Part shown: in pieces, positions 45,619 to 55,015 of the stretch
Position numbering within the stretch: position 1 is the stretch's first letter
Layout of the letters: each line of letters begins with the position of its first letter
Assembly: GCA_028291545.1 (NCBI GenBank)
Contig: JAQGHR010000086.1
Span: 91,424-155,423 of the forward strand
Reading direction: 5' to 3'
DNA from: Planctomycetota bacterium
GTDB lineage: Bacteria > Planctomycetota > Planctomycetia > Isosphaerales > Isosphaeraceae
Length of the DNA stretch: 64,000 nt
Program-made: the position numbers and the translations under genes
Notes under the pieces: generated by a model
Database searches by the model: none
What the model was told of the DNA's origin: nothing
The model's input: only the letters and a program-made list of their open reading frames with translations

Positions 45619-46791
45619 ATGAAGCTCAAGCGATTGAACGAGGATTTCCGGGTCGAAGAGCTGCCCATCATCGAGGGCGGCGATCGCGGCAGGTTCGTGT
45701 TTTACCGCCTTTGGAAGCGCGGGCTCGGGACGCTCGAGGCCATCGAGGCGATTCGCCGTCGCTGGAACCTCGCGGCGGAACAGGTCCATTATGGCGGCTT
45801 GAAGGATCGTCACGCGGAGACGATTCAGTACCTCACGATCCTGGAAGGTCCGAATCGGCCACTGCGCGAGACCAATCTCAGCCTGGAACCTCTCGGCCGG
45901 CTTCAACATCCGTACGGACCCCGAGACTTTCGGGGGAATCGGTTCGGCCTGGTCCTGCGCGATCTCACCCCCGACGCAGCGGCCCGCGCGCAGAGATCGG
46001 CGGAAGCCGTGCCGAGGGACGGCCTGCCGAATTACTTCGACGACCAGAGATTCGGCTCCGTCGGATTCGGAGGCGGATTCATCGCCGAGGCATGGCTGAA
46101 GGGCGACCACGAACGCGCACTCAGGCTGGCGATCGCCGAGCCCAACGCATCGGACCGGCCCGAAGTCCGTGCCGAGAAGGCGATCCTCAACGAGACGTGG
46201 GGCCAATGGGCCGACGCCAAGGCGAGATTGCCGAGGTCGCATGCGCGCAGCCTCGTGACCTATCTCGTGGACCACCCGACCGACTTTCGGGGAGCATTCG
46301 CGCGCGTTCGTCGCGACCTGCGATCGCTCTACTTCTCGGCGTATCAAAGCTATCTCTGGAACCTGTTGCTCGGTCGTTTGATCGAGCAGACGACCCGGCC
46401 GGAACAGAGGGCGGAAATCGACTTCAAGGTCGCTACGTTGCCGCTCCATCACGGTCTGGACGTCGACCAGGCCAGGACGCTTCGCTCATGGAGCCTCCCC
46501 TTGCCCGCCTCGCGTACTCCGCTCGAGGCCGAGGGTCCAAAGCGAGATCTCGTCATGGGCGTGCTGAACGAACTCGAGCTAGGCTGGGAAGACCTACGCG
46601 TCAAGCATCTCAAGGACGTGTTCTTCTCGAAAGGCGAACGGCCCGCGCTCTTCTTTCCCGATGCGATGACCCACCAGGTGGCGCCCGACGAACTGTATCC
46701 CGGCCGTCAGAAGATGACGCTCTCCTTCGACCTCGTGAAGGGCGCGTACGCCACGCTCGTGGTGAAGAGACTGACCGAACCCCTCGCATGA
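45619..46791 (+). CDS. truD: tRNA pseudouridine(13) synthase
   Basis: Isomerises U13 of tRNA(Glu) to pseudouridine; about 390 residues. The catalytic Asp region is YGGLKDRHAETIQYLTI, and NYFDDQRFGS is the TruD signature (usually NYFGxQRFG, with Gly replaced by Asp here). The insertion domain spans about 150-290. The ATG at 45619 is used; a GTG two codons upstream (45613) is equally possible. The stop overlaps the start of the RluA-family gene by ATGA. Confidence 0.95.
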   Translation: MKLKRLNEDFRVEELPIIEGGDRGRFVFYRLWKRGLGTLEAIEAIRRRWNLAAEQVHYGGLKDRHAETIQYLTILEGPNRPLRETNLSLEPLGRLQHPYGPRDFRGNRFGLVLRDLTPDAAARAQRSAEAVPRDGLPNYFDDQRFGSVGFGGGFIAEAWLKGDHERALRLAIAEPNASDRPEVRAEKAILNETWGQWADAKARLPRSHARSLVTYLVDHPTDFRGAFARVRRDLRSLYFSAYQSYLWNLLLGRLIEQTTRPEQRAEIDFKVATLPLHHGLDVDQARTLRSWSLPLPASRTPLEAEGPKRDLVMGVLNELELGWEDLRVKHLKDVFFSKGERPALFFPDAMTHQVAPDELYPGRQKMTLSFDLVKGAYATLVVKRLTEPLA

Positions 46792-47468
46792 TCCCAATAC
46801 TCTTCGAGGACAACCACTGCCTTGCGCTGGATAAGCCGGCGGGCCTCCTTTCGCAGGGGGACGCGACCGGCGATCGCTCAATTCTGGATCTTGCGCGCGA
46901 CGACATCCGGCGGAGATATGACAAGCCCGGCAACGTCTTCGTTGGGCTCGTGCATCGGCTCGATCGACCGGTTTCGGGTGTCGTCGTATTGGCGAAGACG
47001 AGCAAGGCAGCGGCGCGGCTCTCGACCCAGTTCCGCGAGCATCAGGTCGAGAAGGTGTACCTGGCCGTCGTCGAGGGGACGCCGCTGGACGCCGAGGGCG
47101 AGTGGTTCGACTGGTTGGCGAAAGACGCCCGCGAGAATCGTGTCTCGGTCGTCGAACGTGGTGAGCACGGGAAGGCGGCGGGATTGGCGTATGAGGTCCT
47201 GGATCGGGGGCAGGGCTTGAGCCTGCTCAGGTTGCGGCCCACGACCGGTCGAGGCCATCAGCTTCGAGTGCAGCTCTCATCGCGCGGGCTGCCGATCGTG
47301 GGAGATCGAAAATATGGGGCGAAGTCCCCGCTGAGGGCGCTCGACGGAGGGTTCCGGATCGCGCTTCATGCGGAACATCTGGCGTTCAACCACCCGACTC
47401 GGGATGAACGGATTTCGGTGAGCTCGCCGGTGCCGGCAGACTGGCCAAGGCGGTTTTGCCGTAATTGA
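46788..47468 (+). CDS. RluA-family pseudouridine synthase
   Basis: A 226-residue rRNA or tRNA pseudouridine synthase. The catalytic motif is HRLDRPVSGVV with its Asp; the N-terminal segment FEDNHCLALDKPAGLLSQGD and the later GRGHQLRVQLSSRGLPIVGDRKYG are the family blocks. No S4 domain is present. The start ATG overlaps the truD stop, so two pseudouridine synthases form a translationally coupled pair. Its 3' end overlaps the convergent lipoprotein gene by 83 bases. Confidence 0.94.
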   Translation: MIPILFEDNHCLALDKPAGLLSQGDATGDRSILDLARDDIRRRYDKPGNVFVGLVHRLDRPVSGVVVLAKTSKAAARLSTQFREHQVEKVYLAVVEGTPLDAEGEWFDWLAKDARENRVSVVERGEHGKAAGLAYEVLDRGQGLSLLRLRPTTGRGHQLRVQLSSRGLPIVGDRKYGAKSPLRALDGGFRIALHAEHLAFNHPTRDERISVSSPVPADWPRRFCRN

Positions 47469-48807
47469 TCGCCGAACGGCCGAAGTAGGCGAGCGGAAGG
47501 CCCAGGCCAGCGATCATGGCCGGTGAATACGATGTCCAGGCGATTGTTGATGTTTGCGACGAGCTTTTTTCCTGGAGCGTCGCAACCATCCTGTAGCCGG
47601 CATCCGCCTTTGGCTCGGTCGGCGACTGCGGCACGGGCGGCGGCGAGGACGCCGACGGTGCGGGCGTGGCAGGGTGGGTCGCGAGGAAGCTCAGGGCCGC
47701 TTGCCAGAGCGGAGTGTCGGTGCCGCCGAGTTCCTCGACAACACGCTCGGCGGTCTTCTTGTCGGACTTCTTGGTGAGGATGAGATGCAGGAACGCCAGC
47801 GAGGCGGGTCGGGACCCGTCCGCGTCGAACACGAACACGGGGCGAGAATCCTCGCGGGCGAGTTCTTCCTCGAATCTCTTCAGTCGTGACGGGTCGATCG
47901 ATTTCGGCGACGTCGGGAGCACGATATAACGCAAACCGTGATGGTCGATCGCGGCGATCTCTTCCGGCTTGATTTCGTGCGACTCGCGAAGGTCGATCAC
48001 GGTCCTGTAGCCCAGTTCGACGAGCCACTTCCAGCCCGAGTCGGTCGGCAGGCTGCCGGCGGCGAACTGGGGCTCGATCACTTTGAAGCGTCGGATTCCG
48101 GGGCCGATCCCGGCCGCAGCCTCGGCCGGTTTGGCCGGGGCTGTGGGCGGGGCGACGGTCTTTGCGGGATCGACGACCGCAGGTCGGTCGCCCGCCGACG
48201 GGGGGGCCGGAGGCGACGCCTCGGCGGCCGGGGTTGTCTCGGCCGGCACGCTCAACGTCGGCAAGTCGGCCAGCGGATCGCGCTCGGAGGCCTCGGCCGG
48301 GTGGCCCGAGAGGCCGGGGCCTCCCGAGCGCCCGGGGCCGACCTCGCGGCGGGCCTCGGTGGCCTCGCCGCGCGACCGATCGGTCTGGGTCTGGTACAAC
48401 GATTTGACCGCGCCCGCCTTCGAGCCTTGCGCCCCTCCGGAACCGCCCGCCGGTGGGCTCAACGAGCCGGAGCCCGCTGGGCCGTTTGGCAGAATTTCCG
48501 GGTTCACATCGGCCGGAGGTGCCGTGAGGACGGGCCCCGGCATCATGCCCTCGGCGGGGTCGATCGTGACCGCGCCGAGGGCGGGCTCGCAGGCGCTGGC
48601 GACGGGTGCAATGGCCCCGCGGTGGAAAATGCGCTTGATCAGGGCGCACGGCCCCGCGCATTTCCCGCACCTGCCGGTGCCACATCCGTTCCCGCCGCCG
48701 AGAGCAGCGCAGCCCTCGAACATCACGGCCGACAGGGACAGGGCGACCAGGCCTATCCGGGCCCAGGCTCGCCCGGGAGCGGCCCGGTACTTTCGAGAGG
48801 TCGTCAT
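47386..48807 (-). CDS. Lipoprotein with a catalytically altered dual-specificity-phosphatase-like domain
   Basis: A 473-residue exported protein. The signal peptide ends in a lipobox-like sequence (SAVMFEGCAAL, Cys at about 32), so lipidation is expected. A Cys-rich segment follows (GGNGCGTGRCGKCAGPCAL), then a long Pro/Ala/Ser-rich linker (about 80-225). The C-terminal domain (~230-370) resembles the DUF442/DSP phosphatases, with GYRTVIDLRESHE. The catalytic loop reads VFVFDADGSRPAS: Asp stands where catalytic Cys should be, so it is probably a pseudo-phosphatase. The ATG at 48807 has GGAGGAA nine bases upstream. The stop lies 83 bases inside the convergent RluA-family gene. Confidence 0.8.
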   Translation of the reverse strand: MTTSRKYRAAPGRAWARIGLVALSLSAVMFEGCAALGGGNGCGTGRCGKCAGPCALIKRIFHRGAIAPVASACEPALGAVTIDPAEGMMPGPVLTAPPADVNPEILPNGPAGSGSLSPPAGGSGGAQGSKAGAVKSLYQTQTDRSRGEATEARREVGPGRSGGPGLSGHPAEASERDPLADLPTLSVPAETTPAAEASPPAPPSAGDRPAVVDPAKTVAPPTAPAKPAEAAAGIGPGIRRFKVIEPQFAAGSLPTDSGWKWLVELGYRTVIDLRESHEIKPEEIAAIDHHGLRYIVLPTSPKSIDPSRLKRFEEELAREDSRPVFVFDADGSRPASLAFLHLILTKKSDKKTAERVVEELGGTDTPLWQAALSFLATHPATPAPSASSPPPVPQSPTEPKADAGYRMVATLQEKSSSQTSTIAWTSYSPAMIAGLGLPLAYFGRSAINYGKTALASLPAPASSPKSVHPESGG

Positions 48808-49382
48808 GAGTCGTTCCTCCGCGTTTCGAACACCGCGCGGCGCCTCGTCCGAAGTCCCCGACGCTCGATCCTTCGCAATCCGTCCAGCCGGTCTCGAACG
48901 ACATTCGGTCGAGACCTCCGTACCGTATCGCGAGCATGACCGGACGCCGGGTTCACCGGCTCGGGGGAACGATCGAGTCCGCCGACATCCGGCCCGCTTC
49001 GCTGCCAGGTCCGACCGTCGTGGTCGTGGCCGGCAATCCACGAGGAATGTCGATGGGAGGCTCGCGGGTGTCGTATCAATGGGTGCCATCACATCCCCAA
49101 TCCGCCGCCAAGCTCCGCGCTCGCACGGCCTCCACGGAATCCTCCCCGGGGCGTTCGCACCGATCCAGGACCGCGCGACCAGGCCATTGTCGCGCGGATT
49201 CCGGGGTCGGATTGACGCGTCCGGCTCGGATGATCCGTGTCGGGACAACCGTCGATGAAACTTAGCCGATGATCCGGCCGTTGCCAAAAATCCCGGCGGC
49301 TTTCTACAATGATTTTTCCGTGCGGGACGATTCGCGATCCCGCGCATCCGGCACCCCTTGCCGAGAAGGCATAAACCGAACC
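48808..49382. other. Divergent intergenic region, 575 bp
   Basis: Lies between the lipoprotein gene (minus) and the glycosyltransferase gene (plus). I see no convincing gene: reading frames inside it have Arg/Ser/Pro-rich composition with no domain. It contains an inverted repeat at 48890-48916. Promoters for both directions must be here, but no clear -35/-10 pair stands out. Confidence 0.5.
48890..48916. repeat. Inverted repeat, possible operator or leader hairpin
   Basis: GGTCTCGA (48890-48897) and TCGAGACC (48909-48916) are perfect complements separated by 11 bases, 83 bases upstream of the lipoprotein start codon. Could be a regulator site or a 5' hairpin; no evidence decides. Confidence 0.4.
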
Positions 49383-50750
49383 ATGAGCCCCTCCTCCGCG
49401 ACCCGACCGGTGCCGTCGCGGAGATGGACCACGGCCGCGATCGCGTGTTCGATCTTCGTTGTGGCCCTGGCTTCGTTCCGATGGGAGCTGTCCTCAGAAC
49501 CGCGATTCATGGACGAAGCGGCATTCCTCTCCCAATCGTACTTCTGGGATCTCGCCATTTCCGGCCGGACAAACAGCCCGCTCTGGCTCGAATACCCCGC
49601 CTACGATTTGCCACCGCTGCCGAAATACTTGATTGGTGCCTCGTTGCAGTTGCACGGTATCGCGCGAACGGGCCGTTCGTGGGCTATCGCCTGGTATCGG
49701 GACCCCGGCGAGGCCAGATTCGTGACCGCCGAGAGCCTCCAGGCCGCGCGAATGCCGTCGCTGCTGCTCGGCGCTCTCGGCTGTGTCGCGATCTTCGCCC
49801 TCGGCACGTTGGCAGTCGACCGCCGCGTCGGGCTCGTTGCCGCCGGCCTGCTCCTGGTCAATCCGCTCTATCGACTTCTCTCGCGTCGGGCGATGGCCGA
49901 TGTGCCGGCGGAGGCATTGATTCTCTGCACCCTGGCTCTGGCGCTCGTCATCTGGAAGGGATGTTTGAATGGACGGACGACCACGGCTCGGGCGATCATC
50001 TTGTCGATCGCGGTGGGCGTCCTCAGCGGACTTGCCGTCCTGGCGAAGCTCAATGGCGGACTGGCGTTGATGACCGTCGCGGCCTGGGCCGGACTGGGCG
50101 TCCTCTGGTCGCTGTTCCGTCCCTCGGCCGTCGGGTCGCCGCTGACAGAATTCCAACTCTCGGGCGGAACCTTTGTCGCCGGCCTGTGCGCCTTGTCCTC
50201 ATTCATCGTCCTGAATCCGTTCATCACGGCCGGGCCGACGATGTCAGCGGGTTCTCCCTTGATGGCGCCGGCGCCGCCGAACCAATCCATGACCGAGCGG
50301 CTCTCGCACGTCGTGAGGCACCGAGTGGATGTCTCTCGACACGGCCAGACGAGCTTTCCTCGCGATGCCCTGCGGACGACCCGTGAGAAGGGCAAGGCCC
50401 TCCTCGTTCAGGGATTCGGCCGGTTCGGTCCATTCGGACCCTCACATGCCGACTCGACGCGGCGGTACGACTGGACGCAGGACCGCGGTGCCCTGATCTG
50501 GTTTCCGTGCGTCCTGGCTGGCCTGCTCTGGGCACTGGTTCGAGGAATTCGACAGACTCGCGCGGGCGAGGCTCCCACATCCTGGGCACTTGCCCTTCAA
50601 TTCCTCGTCTCGCTATTGACGGTCGGAATGTTCCTGCCGCTCGCCTGGGATCGCTACTTCTTGCCGATCCAGTCGAGCTCGGCACTCCTGGTCGCCGGTG
50701 CCTCGGTTTCCACGTTCGATCGGATACGAAAGAGGGCGGGATACGGATGA
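49383..50750 (+). CDS. ArnT/PMT-like membrane glycosyltransferase
   Basis: A 455-residue polytopic membrane protein with about 10 helices. The N-terminal periplasmic segment has the ArnT/PMT-like acidic motif (FMDEAAFLS) and LEYPAYDLPPLPKYLIG (usual DxPPLxKxLxG). Such enzymes transfer sugars from polyprenyl-phosphate carriers on the outer face of the inner membrane. The ATG at 49383 is chosen because the upstream segment to 49269 contains no helix. It overlaps the next gene as ATGA. Confidence 0.82.
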   Translation: MSPSSATRPVPSRRWTTAAIACSIFVVALASFRWELSSEPRFMDEAAFLSQSYFWDLAISGRTNSPLWLEYPAYDLPPLPKYLIGASLQLHGIARTGRSWAIAWYRDPGEARFVTAESLQAARMPSLLLGALGCVAIFALGTLAVDRRVGLVAAGLLLVNPLYRLLSRRAMADVPAEALILCTLALALVIWKGCLNGRTTTARAIILSIAVGVLSGLAVLAKLNGGLALMTVAAWAGLGVLWSLFRPSAVGSPLTEFQLSGGTFVAGLCALSSFIVLNPFITAGPTMSAGSPLMAPAPPNQSMTERLSHVVRHRVDVSRHGQTSFPRDALRTTREKGKALLVQGFGRFGPFGPSHADSTRRYDWTQDRGALIWFPCVLAGLLWALVRGIRQTRAGEAPTSWALALQFLVSLLTVGMFLPLAWDRYFLPIQSSSALLVAGASVSTFDRIRKRAGYG

Positions 50751-52309
50751 GCGGGCGGACGCTCCGAGTGGCCCTGGGGGTCTTCGTGATCCTGCTCGGG
50801 AGTTATGCATTTTTCTGGCATTCTCGGGACTGGAACGTCTCGAGCCGCCTGATGCTGACGTACGCGCTCGTCGATCGGGGCCAGGTCTCCATCGACGGGC
50901 TGGAAGACCATACGGGCGATCGCGCACGAGTGGGTAGTCACTATTACAGCGACAAGCAACCCGGCTACTCGCTACTCGCCGTTCCACCTTATCTCGCCTG
51001 TCGGTTGTTGGGACTTCCTCCCCATCCGATCGGCCGACGCGGAGAGGGTTTCGCCTACTGGCCGGCGGATTACTGGATCACACTGGCGACATCGGGGGTG
51101 CTTACTGCATCCTGCGGCGCGCTCCTCACGATCCTGGCGGTCTGGCTCGGGTGCGATCCCGGGCGGGCCGCGCTGGTTGGCCTGGCTTACGGTCTGGCCA
51201 CGCCCGCATACGTCTACGCGACCCTGGCCTACGGCCATCAGGCGACCGCATGCCTGCTGCTGATCAGCCTGGCGACGATCGAGCGGGCGCGGATCACGGG
51301 GCGACCGTTAGCCTGGGCGACACTTGCCGGAATCTGCGCGGCGATCGCCTCGGTCGTTGAGCTTCAGGTCGGTCCGGTGTCGGCCCTGATGGGGATCTAT
51401 CTTCTGGGCCTGGTCCTGGCGAAGCGCCTGCCCTTTTCCTCGGTACTTGGGTTCGGACTCGGGGCGGCCGGCCCGACGGCCATACTCTTGATCTACAACA
51501 CGGTCACGTTCAGCTCGCCGTTCGACATGGGTTACTTTCACGAGGATCTCGCCCAGTTCCGGGCCGTCCACTCGGCCAGAAATCCGTTGGGACTTTCACG
51601 CATCGACGCGGGCCGCGCAATTGAGTTGTTGTTCCTGCCGCATCGCGGATTGTTCTTCTACGCGCCGATTCTGCTACTGGCCATCCCCGGATTTTTTGTG
51701 CTCCTGTGGCGACGATGGTCCGTTGCGGTCGTGTCGCTCGGCGCGTGTCTCGCGGTCTTCCTCGTGAACTTGAGCTATCCGGAGTGGACCGGCGGCATGT
51801 CGACCGGTCCGCGACTGCTGTCACCGCTCCTGCCCTTTGCGATGCTACTAGTCGCGGCGATTGTCGCCCCCTGGGGCCGCCAAGGCAACGAGACCCCGCG
51901 CGCGAAGCCAACTCCCTGGAGATCCCGATCCTTGCGAGCATGGACCGGGATTGCGGTCTTGCTCGCGATCCTCGGCGGGGTCGAGATGCTCATGTTTCAG
52001 GGGGTAGGTGGACGCCTGCCGCCGGCACCTCGGGGCTACGCCGCGGAAACACCGTTCCACAGGCCGTGGAAAGAGATCGTCTGGCCGTTATGGAAAGGCG
52101 ACCCGGTCCCGCGGTGGCGAGGGGCCGAATCGGATCGATTCGAGCCGACGCTGGTCTCTCTCCGGTGGCCCCGCGCGGTCTCGAGCGTGCCGCCCGGGTG
52201 GCGATGGCTTCAGTTCGTTCCGCTCGTCGCCTTTCAGTCCGCCTCAATCGGCCTCTTGATGTGGGGAATCAAGTCTCATCCGGCGTCACGGCGGCCAAGA
52301 GACGCTTGA
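50747..52309 (+). CDS. Polytopic membrane protein, glycosyltransferase-like
   Basis: A 520-residue membrane protein with about 10-12 helices. The first periplasmic loop contains HYYSDKQPGYSLLAVPPYLA, a sequence type (SDKAPGxSLLAxP) found in a widespread family of uncharacterised GT-C-like membrane proteins. No clear DxD motif. It is coupled to the upstream PMT-like gene by an ATGA overlap, so the two likely act in one surface-glycan pathway. Its 3' end overlaps the convergent GT9 gene by 34 bases. Confidence 0.78.
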   Translation: MSGRTLRVALGVFVILLGSYAFFWHSRDWNVSSRLMLTYALVDRGQVSIDGLEDHTGDRARVGSHYYSDKQPGYSLLAVPPYLACRLLGLPPHPIGRRGEGFAYWPADYWITLATSGVLTASCGALLTILAVWLGCDPGRAALVGLAYGLATPAYVYATLAYGHQATACLLLISLATIERARITGRPLAWATLAGICAAIASVVELQVGPVSALMGIYLLGLVLAKRLPFSSVLGFGLGAAGPTAILLIYNTVTFSSPFDMGYFHEDLAQFRAVHSARNPLGLSRIDAGRAIELLFLPHRGLFFYAPILLLAIPGFFVLLWRRWSVAVVSLGACLAVFLVNLSYPEWTGGMSTGPRLLSPLLPFAMLLVAAIVAPWGRQGNETPRAKPTPWRSRSLRAWTGIAVLLAILGGVEMLMFQGVGGRLPPAPRGYAAETPFHRPWKEIVWPLWKGDPVPRWRGAESDRFEPTLVSLRWPRAVSSVPPGWRWLQFVPLVAFQSASIGLLMWGIKSHPASRRPRDA

Positions 52310-53352
52310 ATCTGCCCGCGTACGGCCTCCCAGACGCGGTCGGCGGTCAGCTCGGTCATGCATTCCATGCGGGGGCAGGTCTTCACGCAACTTGCCGCGC
52401 ACCAGACCTGACTCGCCACCGCGACCGAGTGTACGCCGTAAGGACCCGTCTTGAGCGGTGACGTACAGGTGTAAACACCAACGACACGCGTCCCCGTGGC
52501 CGCGGCGAGGTGAAGCGGGCCGGTGTCATTGGAGAGAACGCAATCCGACGCGGCCATGACGGCCGCGAGCTGGGGAAGCGTCGTTCGCCCCGAGAGATCG
52601 AGGATCGGGAGGCCATCTAGCCCAGCGATCAACTCCTCGACGAGCGGTCGATCCTCGGGGGCCCCGACGGCGATCAGCGAAACCCCGCACTCCTTGACGG
52701 CCCGAACTGCGACCTCGGCAAATCGGGATGGCGGCCATCGTTTGGTGAGCCATCGCGCGCCGACGTTGAGAATGAGCCTCGGCGAGTTCCGACTGTAGAG
52801 CGTGGCTTTCGCCCACTCCCGATCATGGTCCGAGATGACGGGTACGAACGATGGTGAGCCGGAGATCCCGAACGCATGAACGACCTGCATCAACTTGTCG
52901 ACCGCATGGGTCTTGCTCTTGCTGTCGTTGTCGCCAACCCGATGCGTGTAAAAGCGCGTCGCCCCCTCGCGTGCGTCGGCCAGGCCAACGCGAACGGCCG
53001 CACCGGTACACGCGGCGATGATGCCGGTTCGGAGCAAGCCCTGCAGGTCGATGCTCAGATCAAATTTCCGACGCCTCAGATCGCTCGCGAACCGGGCGAA
53101 GGCTGCGAGCCCTTGCGGCCCCAGACCGACTCGGCTGCGGTCGAACGGGATGATCTCATCGAGGTCGGGATGACCGTCGAGCAGACCGCGCAAGCCCCGA
53201 TTCACCACCCAGGCCAGATGGGCCTGGGGCCAGGCGGCTCGAAGTGCGGACAGGACGGGGAGGGCGTGGACAATGTCTCCAAGCGAACTCGGCTTGATCA
53301 GGCAGACGCGATCCGGCCGAAGCTCGGCGAGATCGATCCGATTAGCGGCCAT
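52276..53352 (-). CDS. GT9-family glycosyltransferase (heptosyltransferase-like)
   Basis: A 358-residue cytoplasmic ADP-heptose:LPS heptosyltransferase-like enzyme. It shows the family blocks: CLIKPSSLGDIVHALPVL at the N-terminus, DLSIDLQGLLRTG, and the nucleotide-binding C-terminal SNDTGPLHLAAATGTRVVGVYTCTSP. A Cys-rich C-terminus (WCAASCVKTCPRMECM) is present, as seen in heptosyltransferase I/II members. The ATG at 53352 has a GGGAAAGGGAG site upstream, better than that before 53403. It probably builds LPS core or another surface glycan. Confidence 0.88.
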   Translation of the reverse strand: MAANRIDLAELRPDRVCLIKPSSLGDIVHALPVLSALRAAWPQAHLAWVVNRGLRGLLDGHPDLDEIIPFDRSRVGLGPQGLAAFARFASDLRRRKFDLSIDLQGLLRTGIIAACTGAAVRVGLADAREGATRFYTHRVGDNDSKSKTHAVDKLMQVVHAFGISGSPSFVPVISDHDREWAKATLYSRNSPRLILNVGARWLTKRWPPSRFAEVAVRAVKECGVSLIAVGAPEDRPLVEELIAGLDGLPILDLSGRTTLPQLAAVMAASDCVLSNDTGPLHLAAATGTRVVGVYTCTSPLKTGPYGVHSVAVASQVWCAASCVKTCPRMECMTELTADRVWEAVRGQIQASLGRRDAG

Positions 53353-53471
53353 GGCGCGGGAACTCCCTTTCCCGTTTCCGGTACGGGGCTGTATCGTAAT
53401 CATGTTGACCGATTTGGACAATGGTGGCTTGGCGACCGACGGCTGCCCTCGTCGATCGTCCTTCGTAAGGG

Positions 53472-54437
53472 ATGGCTCCGATGATCGCAGGTGTAGGAAT
53501 TCTCCTGATCGCCGCCGTCGCGGGCATCGAGCGCGGCGAAGTGACATTCCGACCCACCGAGGCCGAAGCCAAAGTGCCCGAGCGGTTCCGGTTGTCGGAG
53601 GCCAAATTCGGGTTCGAGATCGAAGAACGCCGGACCACCCCGCGTTACTCCGTCTCGGCGATTCGGTTCCCGTCTCCCGTCGTGACGCCCGACCCCGAGA
53701 ACAATACGGTCCACGCGGAATACTTCCGCCCGACTGGCGAGGGCAAGCGTGCCGCAGTCGTGGTGCTGCACATCCTGGGAGCGGATTTCGCCCTCTCGCG
53801 CTACTTCGCCGCTCGTCTCGCCGATCGCGGTGTGGCGGCGCTCTTTGTCAAGCTGCCTTATTACGGCGAGCGTCGCGGCAACGATCCCTCGAAGCGGTTC
53901 CTGTCCTCCGACCTCGACCGATCCGTGACGGCCATGGGCCAGGGCGTCTGTGACGTCCGCCGCGCGGCGGCCTGGCTGGCGAGTCGCGAGGAAATTGACC
54001 CCAGGAGGCTCGGGGTCACCGGGATCAGCCTGGGGGGAATCGTCTCGTCGATCGCGGCGTCCGTCGACCCCACCCTCAATCGCGCGGCGTTACTTCTGGC
54101 CGGAGGAGGGCTGGGGGAAGTCCTCTGGGAGATGCCGGAGGCCGCGAAGTACCGGGCCTTGTGGGTGGCTTCGGGACGGACCAAGGCGGACCTCATCGCG
54201 ATGACGGCCCCGTTCGATCCCCTCACCTACGCCGAGGGCCTGCGCGGAAAGCGTATCCTGATGATGGCCGGGACGGTGGACGAGGTCATTCCTCCCGCCG
54301 CCGCAACGGCCCTCTGGGAAAAGGCGGGCAAGCCCCCGATACGGTGGATGGAATGCGGACACTATTCCGCGGCCGGATTCTTGTTGCCCGCAATGCGTGA
54401 GGCCGTGGAGTTTTTTGCCGAGGGTGTCGCACGATAG
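53472..54437 (+). CDS. Alpha/beta hydrolase (dienelactone hydrolase-like)
   Basis: A 321-residue hydrolase. The N-terminal hydrophobic segment (IAGVGILLIAAVAGI) is a probable signal peptide or anchor. The core starts at about residue 95 (AAVVVLHILGADF). The nucleophile elbow is GISLGG (about 186), the catalytic Asp is in AGTVDEVIPP (~274), and the His is CGHYSAAGF near the C-terminus. Two in-frame ATGs (53472 and 53481) are possible. The substrate is unknown. Confidence 0.85.
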   Translation: MAPMIAGVGILLIAAVAGIERGEVTFRPTEAEAKVPERFRLSEAKFGFEIEERRTTPRYSVSAIRFPSPVVTPDPENNTVHAEYFRPTGEGKRAAVVVLHILGADFALSRYFAARLADRGVAALFVKLPYYGERRGNDPSKRFLSSDLDRSVTAMGQGVCDVRRAAAWLASREEIDPRRLGVTGISLGGIVSSIAASVDPTLNRAALLLAGGGLGEVLWEMPEAAKYRALWVASGRTKADLIAMTAPFDPLTYAEGLRGKRILMMAGTVDEVIPPAAATALWEKAGKPPIRWMECGHYSAAGFLLPAMREAVEFFAEGVAR

Positions 54438-54573
54438 GCGAACTGCCAGAGGCTCCGACACGTAATCCGGAGCGGGCATAGATCTCGGCGCGTACGGTGG
54501 GTCCGGATTGCATGGCCGGCCCATCCGGGGTATGTTCCGCCGAACGGTCGGGGGCGGAGATACCGGAGGTCTC

Positions 54574-54984
54574 ATGACGGCGCAGGTCACCAGCGCGTTC
54601 CTGTATGTGAACGATATCGTCAAATCGATCGAGTTTTATAACGAGGTCGTCGGCGCGGAGATCGCCCAGGTTCACGCCGAGGAAGAGGGTGGCCCGATCA
54701 GCCTGGCCATCCTGCGATTCGGCGGATTCAGCCTCATGCTCCACCCGCAAGAGGGGCATGAGGACGAGTTCAAGGACCAGCGCGTCGGCATCGGCCTCCA
54801 CCTTCAGTTAAGAGTGGAAGACGTGGACGCCTTTCATCAGCATTGTATCGATGAAGGCGCCTACCTCAGTGTCTCGGGCGACCCCGTCGATCAATCCTGG
54901 GGCTGGCGTGAATTCGCACTCAAAGATCCCGACGGATACGTCTGGTCGGTCTACCAGGACAAGTCCGACGGCAAGTGGATATGA
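54574..54984 (+). CDS. VOC-superfamily (glyoxalase/bleomycin-resistance fold) protein
   Basis: A 136-residue single vicinal-oxygen-chelate domain with the usual beta-alpha-beta repeats (FLYVNDIVKSIEFYNEVVGAE, then FGGFSLMLHP; second module LRVEDVDAFHQHCIDEG, FALKDPDGYVWSVYQ). The metal-binding Glu/His pattern of glyoxalase I is not fully evident. The ATG at 54574 is preceded by CGGAGG. Substrate and metal cannot be decided. Confidence 0.88.
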   Translation: MTAQVTSAFLYVNDIVKSIEFYNEVVGAEIAQVHAEEEGGPISLAILRFGGFSLMLHPQEGHEDEFKDQRVGIGLHLQLRVEDVDAFHQHCIDEGAYLSVSGDPVDQSWGWREFALKDPDGYVWSVYQDKSDGKWI

Positions 54985-55015
54985 CCGACTCCTACGCCGG
55001 TAAGCCCTTGTAAGA

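Noticed and set aside
48936..49265. 109-codon frame in the divergent region
   Set aside because: Low-complexity Arg/Ser/Pro composition, no ribosome site, no domain.
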